From: Bacteroidales bacterium
GTDB taxonomy: Bacteria; Bacteroidota; Bacteroidia; Bacteroidales; UBA932
Assembly: GCA_009774765.1 (NCBI GenBank)
Contig: VSOK01000005.1
Location: 25,060-89,059 of the forward strand
Reading direction: 5' to 3'
DNA: 64,000 bases
This document shows, piece by piece, positions 1-7,612 of the stretch. Position 1 is the stretch's first letter, and every line of letters begins with the position of its first letter. The position numbers and the translations under genes are program-made. The notes under the pieces are model-generated. The model saw only the letters and a list, made by a program, of their open reading frames with translations, did no database searches and was not told the origin of the DNA.

Positions 1-560
1 TTATTTTCCGCGGTGAGACAAATGCGGAGGAAATCTTCACATATTCCAACGACATTGAAGAAAACGGAATCAATTTCGCCCGTGAGTTCTATCAGCCTGC
101 CACCACATACGTGCCTACACGTGAAGTCATCAGCCTGTTTGTGCCTGCGGACAAAAGGATGAACATCTCGATTATGGCCGACGGGAACGAAACCGTTCTC
201 AACAAATACAACAACTACGCTTCCACCAATCCCATTCCCGTGAGCAGGCTTGCAGAGATGTATCTGATCTCAGCGGAGTGCAGCGGACTGAAGAGCGGAG
301 GCCTTGAACGCCTCAACCAGCTGAGGGCCCAAAGAGGGCTTCCTGCCGTATCACCCAAGACCGAGGAAGAACTTCTCGATGCGGTACTTGCGGAAAGACG
401 CCTCGAATTTCTGGGAGAAGGATTCAGATGGTTTGACCTTGTACGCACAGGAAAACTCGTCACCACTTTGGGAATGGAGGAGAAATACACGGTCTTCCCT
501 ATCCCCCAGGCACAGATTGACCTGAATTCCAGACTTGAACAGAATGATTTGTGGAAATAA
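1..560 (+). CDS. SusD/RagB-family lipoprotein, C-terminal part (5' end outside window)
   Basis: The reading frame is open from base 3 at the window edge to the TAA at 558-560, so only about 185 C-terminal residues are present. SusD proteins are outer-membrane lipoproteins that cap a SusC TonB-dependent porin and bind glycan at the cell surface. The usual C-terminal hallmarks are visible: an RLAEMYLISAE helix, a repeat with LNQLRAQRG, and the late ERRLEFLGEGFRWFDLVR segment shared by RagB/SusD proteins. The gene is followed after 12 bp by glycosidase-type lipoproteins on the same strand, which fits a PUL whose susC lies upstream of the window. The substrate cannot be told from this fragment. 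Confidence 0.93.
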   Translation, partial: IFRGETNAEEIFTYSNDIEENGINFAREFYQPATTYVPTREVISLFVPADKRMNISIMADGNETVLNKYNNYASTNPIPVSRLAEMYLISAECSGLKSGGLERLNQLRAQRGLPAVSPKTEEELLDAVLAERRLEFLGEGFRWFDLVRTGKLVTTLGMEEKYTVFPIPQAQIDLNSRLEQNDLWK

Positions 561-572
561 AATGATTTCAAG

Positions 573-1511
573 ATGAAAGCAAAATCTATAATATACGCCG
601 CCTCATTTCTTTTTGCCGGACTCGTGTCCTGTGAAAAGCAGCAGGCAGATGTGCCGTACGTCCCTACAACTCCTGTCGGCAAACTCCTTCTTGAGGAATG
701 CCCGGAAGTGGCACGCATATTCAGGGACACCACTTTCCTGGTGGCTGTCGGTGTCGAAGAGACAGACCTGCATATCCAGACAAATGACGGATATGTCAAT
801 CAGGTATATATAATCAAAGCAGACACCAAAGTCCCTGGAGTAAGGATGGCTGTGTCTATGCCGAACAACAGCAACAACATTTCCGGAGGATGGAACAGGC
901 AGACTCTCACTGATATGGCAACCAGGATGGATGCTCCGGGAGCAAGGGTCGCGGCTATGATAAACGGTGACTTCTGGCAGATGAGCGCACCGATCAATCC
1001 GCGCGGTCCGGTACACCGCGGAGGAACAATCCTTTCGGACAGGTGGGATTTCAGCGAATCCGTGCCTCAGCAGGCTCTAAGCTTTGTCGGAGTGCTGGAT
1101 GACGGATCCATGATGATTGCGGACAGGTCAAGATATGACGAATACAAGCACAGGCTCCGTGAATGCACCGGAGCCGGAGTGCTGATGCTGAGCAACGGTG
1201 TATGGCAGGGTACGGCATATACAGCGAGAGACCCGCGGGCCGCAATCGGGCATACCGGCGACGGGACCGTATATCTTCTTGTCTGTGACGGAAGAAAGAC
1301 ATTCGGAGCAGCAGGCATGACCTACAAGGAAATGGGATATATATTCCAGACTCTCGGATGTACGGAAGCCGCCAACCTTGACGGAGGCGGCTCGGCCCAG
1401 ATGCTCATACGCCATCCGGTAGCGGATGTTTATCAGATCAGGAACCGCCCTGCCGACGGGACAGAAAGACCTGTGATCAACGGCTGGACAGCAATAGTGG
1501 AGGAACCGTAA
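573..1511 (+). CDS. Phosphodiester glycosidase (NAGPA-type) lipoprotein, copy 1
   Basis: This 312-residue protein begins with a signal peptide ending in a lipobox (LVSC, about residues 17-20), so it is probably an outer-membrane or periplasmic lipoprotein. The rest matches the phosphodiester glycosidase domain (NAGPA family, PF09992): an INGDFW motif near residue 130, an NPRGPVH segment, an RDPRAAIG motif and the signature NLDGGGSAQM at 268-277. Known family members cleave GlcNAc-1-phosphodiesters, as in lysosomal 'uncovering enzyme'; the substrate here is unknown. It sits 12 bp after susD and 2 bp before a paralogue, so the pair is almost certainly co-transcribed with the PUL. This suggests a glycan carrying a sugar-phosphodiester bond, which is inference. 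Confidence 0.85.
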   Translation: MKAKSIIYAASFLFAGLVSCEKQQADVPYVPTTPVGKLLLEECPEVARIFRDTTFLVAVGVEETDLHIQTNDGYVNQVYIIKADTKVPGVRMAVSMPNNSNNISGGWNRQTLTDMATRMDAPGARVAAMINGDFWQMSAPINPRGPVHRGGTILSDRWDFSESVPQQALSFVGVLDDGSMMIADRSRYDEYKHRLRECTGAGVLMLSNGVWQGTAYTARDPRAAIGHTGDGTVYLLVCDGRKTFGAAGMTYKEMGYIFQTLGCTEAANLDGGGSAQMLIRHPVADVYQIRNRPADGTERPVINGWTAIVEEP

Positions 1512-1513
1512 CC

Positions 1514-2422
1514 ATGAAAAAGATATATAATATCATTATATGCCTTGCGCTCGGATGCCAATTGTCCGCAGTCCAGTCCTGCAGTGAAAAGGATCCGGTC
1601 GCTTCAATGCTGGAGCAGTGCGATGCAGTCTCCGTGATTATGAAAGACACTTCCTTTGTACTTTCCAAAGGTGTTGAATACTCGGAACTGACACTTAAGA
1701 CTTACGACAATGCACAGCAGCAGATATATCTGCTCAAAATGGACCCGCACAGCGGATACAGGCTGAAAATGGTGCTTCCGGACAACTGTACATACATTTC
1801 GGAAGGATGGAAAAAACAGACGCTTACCGGAATGGCTGATATGCTGTCGGACGCAGGATACGAAGTGGCCGCTATGACAAATGCCGATTTCTGGAACACC
1901 AGGGAGCCTGTCAATCCGCGTGGACCGGTACACTGCGAAGGCATTACTGTAAGTTCCTCATGGGACTACAGCGAAAGAGTGCCTCAGCAGGCATTGAGCT
2001 TCGTCGGAATCCGCAAGGACGGGACTCCGGTCATCAGTGGAAGGTCATTATATGAAACAGCCTCATCAGAACTGGCCGAGGCCTGCGGTTCAGGAATCAT
2101 AATGCTGGCAGACGGCAAAGTGACAGAAGACAGATATAATCTCCGTGACCCGCGTACTGCAATAGGATACGAATCAGACGGGACATTATGGCTGCTTGTG
2201 GCTGACGGAAGAGGGTTTTCCGGAGCCTCAGGCCTTACATACAGGGAAATGGGAGAAATATTCCTCGCGCTCGGATGCGAAGCGGCAGTCAACCTTGACG
2301 GAGGCGGCTCGGCCCAGATGCTCATACGTGACCCCGGGACAGGAGAAAGGCGGATAGCCAACTCACCCTGCGACGGAAAAGAACGCCCTGTCATAAGCGG
2401 CTGGGCAATAATCAAAAAGTAA
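1514..2422 (+). CDS. Phosphodiester glycosidase (NAGPA-type) lipoprotein, copy 2
   Basis: This 302-residue tandem paralogue of the preceding gene has the same architecture: signal peptide with lipobox (VQSC), a TNADFW segment in place of INGDFW, NPRGPVH, RDPRTAIG and NLDGGGSAQM at 260-269. It starts 2 bp after the previous stop codon. The two proteins differ over most of their length, yet a 39-bp stretch over the signature motif is identical in DNA (1373-1411 and 2290-2328). Two copies suggest different linkage or substrate preferences within one PUL, which is inference. The active-site region looks intact, so I do not call it a pseudogene. Confidence 0.85.
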   Translation: MKKIYNIIICLALGCQLSAVQSCSEKDPVASMLEQCDAVSVIMKDTSFVLSKGVEYSELTLKTYDNAQQQIYLLKMDPHSGYRLKMVLPDNCTYISEGWKKQTLTGMADMLSDAGYEVAAMTNADFWNTREPVNPRGPVHCEGITVSSSWDYSERVPQQALSFVGIRKDGTPVISGRSLYETASSELAEACGSGIIMLADGKVTEDRYNLRDPRTAIGYESDGTLWLLVADGRGFSGASGLTYREMGEIFLALGCEAAVNLDGGGSAQMLIRDPGTGERRIANSPCDGKERPVISGWAIIKK

Positions 2423-4261
2423 ATGACTATGAAAAGGATATTGACAAAAATAGTTTTCTTCGCGGCGGTTCTGTCCGGTGCCGCGGCGTGTGAAGACAAT
2501 GACAGCATTCAGACTGAGACTCCGGCTCCAAGGCTTATTTCCATAGTGCCGAGGACAGGATATTCAGGATGCACCGCAATAATTTCAGGAGAATATTTCT
2601 CAGACAATCCCCAGGAGAATGTCGTGATTATGGACGGGAACGAAATACCCGTCACCTATGCCTCTCACAACAGGCTCACACTTACAATGCCGGAGCACGA
2701 GCTCGGCAAAGTGGAGATCCAAGTCAGCGTCAACGGCAAAGACGCTCCGGCACCGCTGCAATTCACTTATTCGGAACTGCCTGAAATCATAATGACAGTA
2801 TCATCCGTTCAGCCGTCCGCAGGCTATGCCGGAGACAGGGTATTAATCAGCGGTGATAATTTCAGCACCGTCCCTGACGGCAACAAGGTGACCTTCGGCG
2901 GAGTCAAGGCGGAGATCATATCGGCCACACAGAATTCACTTGAGGTAATCGCTCCGGAGCACGGACGCGGAAAAGCCGAAGTGACAGTGGAGGCAATAGG
3001 ACAGACGTCAAGCGTATGGTTCACATATATGGAACTTATGATAGATTCCAACAGCCCTGACACAGGAGCTGAAGGCGTTGAGGTCACAATCAAAGGAGAA
3101 GGCTTCAGTACCATAGCGTCAGAGAACAATGTCACTGTAAACGGCATTCCTGCATCCGTAAGCAAGGCTTCCGCAAATGAACTTACGGTCATAATGCCGG
3201 ACAATCCGGAAGGCACATATCCGTTTGTCATCACAGTCGGAGGAAGGACAGTGACAGGAGGCTCATTCACCTACTCAGGATGCTGGAGGGTGGAGACAGT
3301 GCTTGGAGCCGCTTCTGGAGTGACAGGAAATGTCGAGGGCACAGGCAAAGACGCAAGGCTCTGGTATGCCCAGGATATAGTCCTGAAAGGAGACGGCAGT
3401 TATCTTATGACTCTGCGTCAGAAAGACCACGGAATATATATGGTTACAGGCGACTATACTTTCAAAAAACTCGTCAACCAGAATGACAATGCGGGGCTTC
3501 TGAACGGTTCGTTCCCGTGGGGATGCGCACTTGACTCCAGAGAGACATTATACCTTGCGGCCAAAGGTGGAGGAAAGCTTCTGGAATACACCGCAGACGG
3601 CACACTTTCCAATTATACTGTTGAAGGACTGACAATCACCGGGATGAACCCTATGGATGTGGTAATCGACAGGGAAGACAACATCTATCTTCTGCTCAGG
3701 GGGAACAGCTCTGCCGGAAACGGCAAATTGGCCAGGATCAAGGACAGGAAACTTACCGCGACTTATGATCTGACAGGAATGAAACTCTATGAGTCCCTGC
3801 TTCTGAGCGACGACGGCAAAAAGATATTCCTTTTCGGCAATGATACGGGCAACATCAGAATGATCGATCTGGAGACAGGACAGAATACCGTGATAGCCGG
3901 TACAGGGACAAGACACAGCAACGCATCCAACTATACCGACGGTACTCCGGGAAATCCTTTATCCGCTACGTTCAACATTATAGAAGGTGCCGTATTCACA
4001 CCGGACGGGACCATACTGTTCGGTGACTCTATCGCCGCAACCGTAAGGCAGTTCAAACCAGGCCCCGGAGGGGACTACACACAAGGGACTGTCACCACCA
4101 TTGCAGGAAAGGCATACGAGAAATCAGCCCAGGCGGACGGTCAGAGCACAGGTGCAAGATTCACATATCCCAACGGGATGTGCTTCGCCCCGGACGGAAA
4201 AACAATCTATATGATTGACGGAACAGGAAGTGCAACTTTGAGAAAAATTTATTACAGATAA
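2423..4261 (+). CDS. IPT/TIG-domain plus beta-propeller (NHL-like) surface lipoprotein
   Basis: This 612-residue protein has a signal peptide with a lipobox-type Cys near residue 24 (GAAACED). Three IPT/TIG Ig-like domains follow at about 37-112, 120-204 and 206-288, each opening with an SVxPxxGYxGD-like strand and a GxNF/GEGFS turn. Residues from about 290 to the end form NHL-like beta-propeller blades with repeated DxxxNIYLL and TPDGTILFGD strands and an ATFNIIEGAVFTPDG segment. Such lipoproteins occur in PULs and are thought to bind glycan or carry partner proteins at the surface; no catalytic motif is visible. An alternative start at 2429 (MKRILTK) would give a more typical signal peptide. 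Its stop overlaps the next start (TAATG), suggesting translational coupling. Confidence 0.8.
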   Translation: MTMKRILTKIVFFAAVLSGAAACEDNDSIQTETPAPRLISIVPRTGYSGCTAIISGEYFSDNPQENVVIMDGNEIPVTYASHNRLTLTMPEHELGKVEIQVSVNGKDAPAPLQFTYSELPEIIMTVSSVQPSAGYAGDRVLISGDNFSTVPDGNKVTFGGVKAEIISATQNSLEVIAPEHGRGKAEVTVEAIGQTSSVWFTYMELMIDSNSPDTGAEGVEVTIKGEGFSTIASENNVTVNGIPASVSKASANELTVIMPDNPEGTYPFVITVGGRTVTGGSFTYSGCWRVETVLGAASGVTGNVEGTGKDARLWYAQDIVLKGDGSYLMTLRQKDHGIYMVTGDYTFKKLVNQNDNAGLLNGSFPWGCALDSRETLYLAAKGGGKLLEYTADGTLSNYTVEGLTITGMNPMDVVIDREDNIYLLLRGNSSAGNGKLARIKDRKLTATYDLTGMKLYESLLLSDDGKKIFLFGNDTGNIRMIDLETGQNTVIAGTGTRHSNASNYTDGTPGNPLSATFNIIEGAVFTPDGTILFGDSIAATVRQFKPGPGGDYTQGTVTTIAGKAYEKSAQADGQSTGARFTYPNGMCFAPDGKTIYMIDGTGSATLRKIYYR

Positions 4262-5463
4262 TGAAACGTTTAACAGCAATAATATTGGCTGCAATCTTTG
4301 CGGGAGCGATTTTCAGTTCCTGCAAAGAAGACAGATATGTGGCATCTGTGACCGGACTGCAGCTTGTCAGCGTATCCCCTCCGGCCGGATATTCCGGAGG
4401 CATAATCAAAATCCTCGGAAGAAATTTCAGCGAAACATTCGGCGGGAACAGAGTATTTGTGGGAGAACTTGAAGCGCAGGTGCTCGAGTACAATGCCTGG
4501 GACCTTACCATAGTGCTTCCGGTCCAGGATCCCGGAATCTACAGCATTACGGTGGAGACTCCAGAAGGTACTGCAAGCGGGCTCAAGTTCGAATACAAGG
4601 AAAAGCCTGAACACGAATATATCCTCTCCACAATAGCAGGAGGTGCCGCCGGATTTGAAGACGGCAACGGGGCGGCGGCCAAGATACACCAGCCGGAAGG
4701 TCTCGCTATGGACCGCAACGGAAATCTTTGGATTACCCAGCGCGGAAGCCAGGGATGGGCTATCCGTAAAATGGACAGGAACTTCAATGTGACAACTGTT
4801 GCGGCCACTGAGCTTCCGTGGCATTGCTCATTTGACCGGGATGGAAATTTCTATTTCACCGCAAAAGACAAGAAAGCCGTCTACAAGGTGACTCCGGACG
4901 GGACTTTGAGCCCTGAAGCGGTAACAGGGGCAGACCTGGACAACCCGATGGATGTCGAATTTGACAATGACGGAGCAATGTGGATTGCAAGCCGCAACAA
5001 TAACAAGGTCTACAAAGTGGTCTCAGGCACAGCGGTAAGGACATACGACATAAAATTCCCTACCTGTCTGGCTGTTGACATGAAAGGACGTATGATTGTC
5101 GGTTCCACTACCGCAGGGTATATGTATATGATTGACGGCGATGATGTCGTGCCTATAGCCGGGAACGGGACAAACGCCAAAGCAGAAAATCCTGACGGCA
5201 ATTCAGGAGACACATCCACAGCCAGCGTCGGACAGACCAACGGAGTATTCTGCGCATCTGACGGCTCAATCTGGTTTGCGGATACGATAAACCAGGCAGT
5301 ACGCAGGCTCACTCCTGACGTTTCCGGTGATTTCACAAAGGGAAAGATAGAGACGGTCGCACGCGGCTTCTATCCGTCAGACGTATATGTGACCGATGAC
5401 TGCAGCAAGGCTTATATATCCTCCGCCGCGACCCATACGATAAGACTTATAGAAATATTCTGA
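4261..5463 (+). CDS. IPT/TIG-domain plus NHL beta-propeller surface lipoprotein
   Basis: This 400-residue relative of the previous gene has a signal peptide and lipobox (FSSC, about residue 21), one IPT/TIG domain at about 36-116 (SPPAGYSGG start) and an NHL-type propeller from about 120 to the end. The propeller repeats carry motifs such as PEGLAMDRNGNLW, NPMDVEFDNDGAMW and TNGVFCASDGSIW. It overlaps the upstream stop by one base (TAATG at 4259-4263). It is probably a surface glycan-binding or scaffold protein of the PUL rather than an enzyme, judged only from domain content. The ECF sigma gene follows 11 bp downstream. Confidence 0.8.
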   Translation: MKRLTAIILAAIFAGAIFSSCKEDRYVASVTGLQLVSVSPPAGYSGGIIKILGRNFSETFGGNRVFVGELEAQVLEYNAWDLTIVLPVQDPGIYSITVETPEGTASGLKFEYKEKPEHEYILSTIAGGAAGFEDGNGAAAKIHQPEGLAMDRNGNLWITQRGSQGWAIRKMDRNFNVTTVAATELPWHCSFDRDGNFYFTAKDKKAVYKVTPDGTLSPEAVTGADLDNPMDVEFDNDGAMWIASRNNNKVYKVVSGTAVRTYDIKFPTCLAVDMKGRMIVGSTTAGYMYMIDGDDVVPIAGNGTNAKAENPDGNSGDTSTASVGQTNGVFCASDGSIWFADTINQAVRRLTPDVSGDFTKGKIETVARGFYPSDVYVTDDCSKAYISSAATHTIRLIEIF

Positions 5464-5474
5464 AAAATCAGGCT

Positions 5475-6002
5475 ATGTCTTCAGACAAACAACTGATACG
5501 CAGCATCAAAGAAGGTGACAGCAAAAGTTTTGAGGAACTGTTCAAAAAATATTATGACAGGTTCTTCTCATTTGCCTGTGCCCTTCTCAACGACAGGGAT
5601 GCGGCGGAAGACATACTTCAGAACGTATTTTTGAAATTGTGGACAGGCAGGGAGAGGCTGGACGAGAACCGCTCTATCTCCAACTATCTCCTTGTCAGCA
5701 TCCGCAATGAAATATATGACTATCTCTGCCTGAAGTACAACAGGACCGTTGTCCACTGCGAACCTCCTGACAGAGAGGAGCATTCCTCTGATACGGAGGA
5801 AAAGATAATGTATATGGAGACATCCCGGATGCTTGACAGGATCATCCGGGAAATGCCTCCTCAGAGACAGAAGATCTTTATGATGTCCAGATATCAGCAG
5901 ATGTCGGCAAAGGAGATCGCTGAAGCCCTCGACCTTTCAATCCGCACGGTAGAAAGGCATATACATCTGGCCCTGCAAGATTTAAGAAACATTTTGTCCT
6001 GA
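5475..6002 (+). CDS. ECF-type RNA polymerase sigma factor
   Basis: This 175-residue protein has the two-domain layout of extracytoplasmic-function sigma factors. Region 2 lies at about 24-90 (FEELFKKYYDRFFSFAC, then DAAEDILQNVFLKLW), and region 4 at about 125-172 with the helix-turn-helix MSAKEIAEALDLSIRTVERH. It belongs to the Bacteroidetes sigma-70 group commonly tied to SusCD loci. It lies 11 bp after the propeller lipoprotein and 5 bp before the SGNH gene, at the tail of the PUL rather than next to a FecR anti-sigma factor; no FecR gene is present in this part of the window. It may control this PUL or a target elsewhere. Confidence 0.9.
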   Translation: MSSDKQLIRSIKEGDSKSFEELFKKYYDRFFSFACALLNDRDAAEDILQNVFLKLWTGRERLDENRSISNYLLVSIRNEIYDYLCLKYNRTVVHCEPPDREEHSSDTEEKIMYMETSRMLDRIIREMPPQRQKIFMMSRYQQMSAKEIAEALDLSIRTVERHIHLALQDLRNILS

Positions 6003-6007
6003 CATTT

Positions 6008-7096
6008 ATGAATAAAATGAAAAGAGTCCTTTCCGTCTTGGCGGCATCTGTCCTGACCGTATCGGCGACATACGCACAGACAACCTATATTGATGCATCC
6101 AGGCTTGCCGTCACAGGCAGGCCGTTTCCTGTCAGAGAGCCGTTTACAAGGATCGACACGGCATCTTTCAGACTTCCGGACAATACGACAAGCCGTTATG
6201 CCTGCTTTTCAACAGGGTTGGCAGTGCTTTTCACGACTGACAGCAGGAACATTTCTGCCAAATGGAAGACATCCGGCTCCAATGCCTTGGACAATATGAA
6301 CGCCATTGTGCAGAAAGGCCTGGATCTGTATATCAGGAAAGACGGGAAATGGACATTTGCCGGAGTCGGAAGACCTTCTATGAAAAAGCCGCCTTACGAC
6401 ACGCACAAGAGCAGTATAGTTTCATCTATGGAGGAAGGCATAAAGGAATGCCTGCTTTATCTTCCTCTTTTTGACAAAGTTGATTCCCTTGAGATAGGAG
6501 TGGATGAAGGCGCATTTGTCAAAGCCGGCGAAATTCCGGAAAGTCCCAAAGTCGTATTCTTCGGATCAAGCATTACACACGGGGCTGCAGCAAGCCGTCC
6601 GGGGATGGCTTTTCCGGCACGGTTCGGACGGGACAACGGAATAGAAGTGTACAACCTCGGATTCAGCGGGAGTTCCAGACTCCAGGAGGAATTCGCACAC
6701 ATTCTGGCCGGAATCGAAGCTGACGTATTTGTGCTCGACGCATTCTCCAATCCTTCAGCAGAGGAGATATATTCAAGGTTCGACCGGTTTGTCGACATTC
6801 TGCGCAAGGCCCATCCGGATACTCCCCTTATATTTCTTCAGACAGAACGCAGGGAGACACGCAATTTTATAACGGCCGTCGAGAAGAGCGAAGCAGCCAA
6901 GCAGAAAGCGGCGGAGGAAGCAGTGCGGGAAAGGATGATGAATGACTCAAACATCCATTTCATTGACTCTGACGACTTCCTCGGCAATGACCATATTGCT
7001 ACCGTCGATGGAGTGCACCCCACAGACCTTGGCTTCACACGAATGCTGTCTGTCATAACTCCGGTCATCCTGTCTGCCATAGAATCAGAACCCTGA
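6008..7096 (+). CDS. Secreted SGNH/GDSL-type esterase
   Basis: This 362-residue protein has a signal peptide cleaved near residue 23 (TYAQ) and no lipobox, so it is probably periplasmic. An N-terminal beta-sandwich-like domain (about 25-170) of the kind found before this esterase group is followed by an SGNH hydrolase domain. Block I is GSSITHG with the nucleophile Ser188, block II has the GFSGSS segment, and the late DGVHPTD at about 334-340 supplies the Asp/His pair. Such enzymes remove acetyl or other acyl groups from sugars. It starts 5 bp after the sigma gene, and no further gene follows on this strand for 69 bp, so it likely closes the operon. Confidence 0.85.
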   Translation: MNKMKRVLSVLAASVLTVSATYAQTTYIDASRLAVTGRPFPVREPFTRIDTASFRLPDNTTSRYACFSTGLAVLFTTDSRNISAKWKTSGSNALDNMNAIVQKGLDLYIRKDGKWTFAGVGRPSMKKPPYDTHKSSIVSSMEEGIKECLLYLPLFDKVDSLEIGVDEGAFVKAGEIPESPKVVFFGSSITHGAAASRPGMAFPARFGRDNGIEVYNLGFSGSSRLQEEFAHILAGIEADVFVLDAFSNPSAEEIYSRFDRFVDILRKAHPDTPLIFLQTERRETRNFITAVEKSEAAKQKAAEEAVRERMMNDSNIHFIDSDDFLGNDHIATVDGVHPTDLGFTRMLSVITPVILSAIESEP

Positions 7097-7146
7097 TCCG
7101 TACGGCAGGCAATAGGTCAGATGTTCGGGATTTAAAGAAAAGTTTA

Positions 7147-7154
7147 TATCTTTG
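7147..7154 (+). promoter_or_regulatory. Bacteroidota-type -7 box (TAnnTTTG) before the His-rich gene
   Basis: The octamer TATCTTTG matches the Bacteroidota -7 consensus TAnnTTTG and lies 12 bp before the ATG at 7166, so the leader would be short. A good TTTG -33 element is not evident at the expected distance. Confidence 0.5.
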
Positions 7155-7165
7155 CCGTCCTTGAA

Positions 7166-7519
7166 ATGATGAAGACAACAGAAAAACTTAAAGGAATTCT
7201 GACAGGAATGCTTGCACTCCTGTATCTTGTCTCATTTATCAATCTGACATTTTTTACACACTCCCACTGCTCTCCTGAAGGAAGAATAACACATTCACAT
7301 CCGTACCAGTCGTCTTCACACACCCACAGTACGGCAGAATTCCAATTCATCCCCTCAACCGGAAATTTTATCGCCATCATAACAGCAACGGCGGATCCGC
7401 TGTTTATAGAAGTGATGACAGGAGATGTGTCAGGAATCTGTAAAGACCTGACCGGAACTGACGCAGGAAACAGAGCAAATCCCAGAGCACCACCGGCGAC
7501 AGCATTTTCCAGATCCTGA
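7166..7519 (+). CDS. Small His-rich exported or membrane protein of unknown function
   Basis: This 117-residue protein has a hydrophobic N-terminal segment (about 10-31) that could be a signal peptide or membrane anchor. It is followed by a cluster of histidines: HSHC, HSHP and HTHS within about 25 residues. The His clusters suggest binding of zinc, copper or nickel, but no known domain is recognised. The 3' neighbour is a TonB-dependent receptor on the same strand, and a terminator-like hairpin lies between them. The pairing suggests a role in metal sensing or uptake at the envelope; this is inference. The start could be 7166 or 7169. The C-terminal third is low in recognisable features. Confidence 0.6.
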   Translation: MMKTTEKLKGILTGMLALLYLVSFINLTFFTHSHCSPEGRITHSHPYQSSSHTHSTAEFQFIPSTGNFIAIITATADPLFIEVMTGDVSGICKDLTGTDAGNRANPRAPPATAFSRS

Positions 7520-7549
7520 CGATCCGGAAACTATCCTAAATCAGATAAG

Positions 7550-7583
7550 AATCATCCATATAACCGGATGATTCCGGTTTTTA
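7550..7583 (+). terminator. Terminator or attenuator with two exclusive hairpins
   Basis: Two stems share bases. AATCATCC (7550-7557) can pair with GGATGATT (7566-7573). Alternatively CCGGA (7564-7568) can pair with TCCGG (7573-7577), directly followed by TTTTT (7578-7582), a short rho-independent terminator shape. Another GATCCGGAA copy at 7521-7529 could also pair with the CCGG arms. This lies between the His-rich gene and the receptor's likely start at 7613, so it could stop or modulate read-through. Confidence 0.45.
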
Positions 7584-7612
7584 GTGCGAATCAGACAAAA
7601 CAGATTTCAAGA

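Noticed and set aside
7568..7612. Upstream start for the TonB receptor
   Set aside because: The ATG lies inside a terminator-like hairpin and the added 15 residues would spoil the signal peptide.
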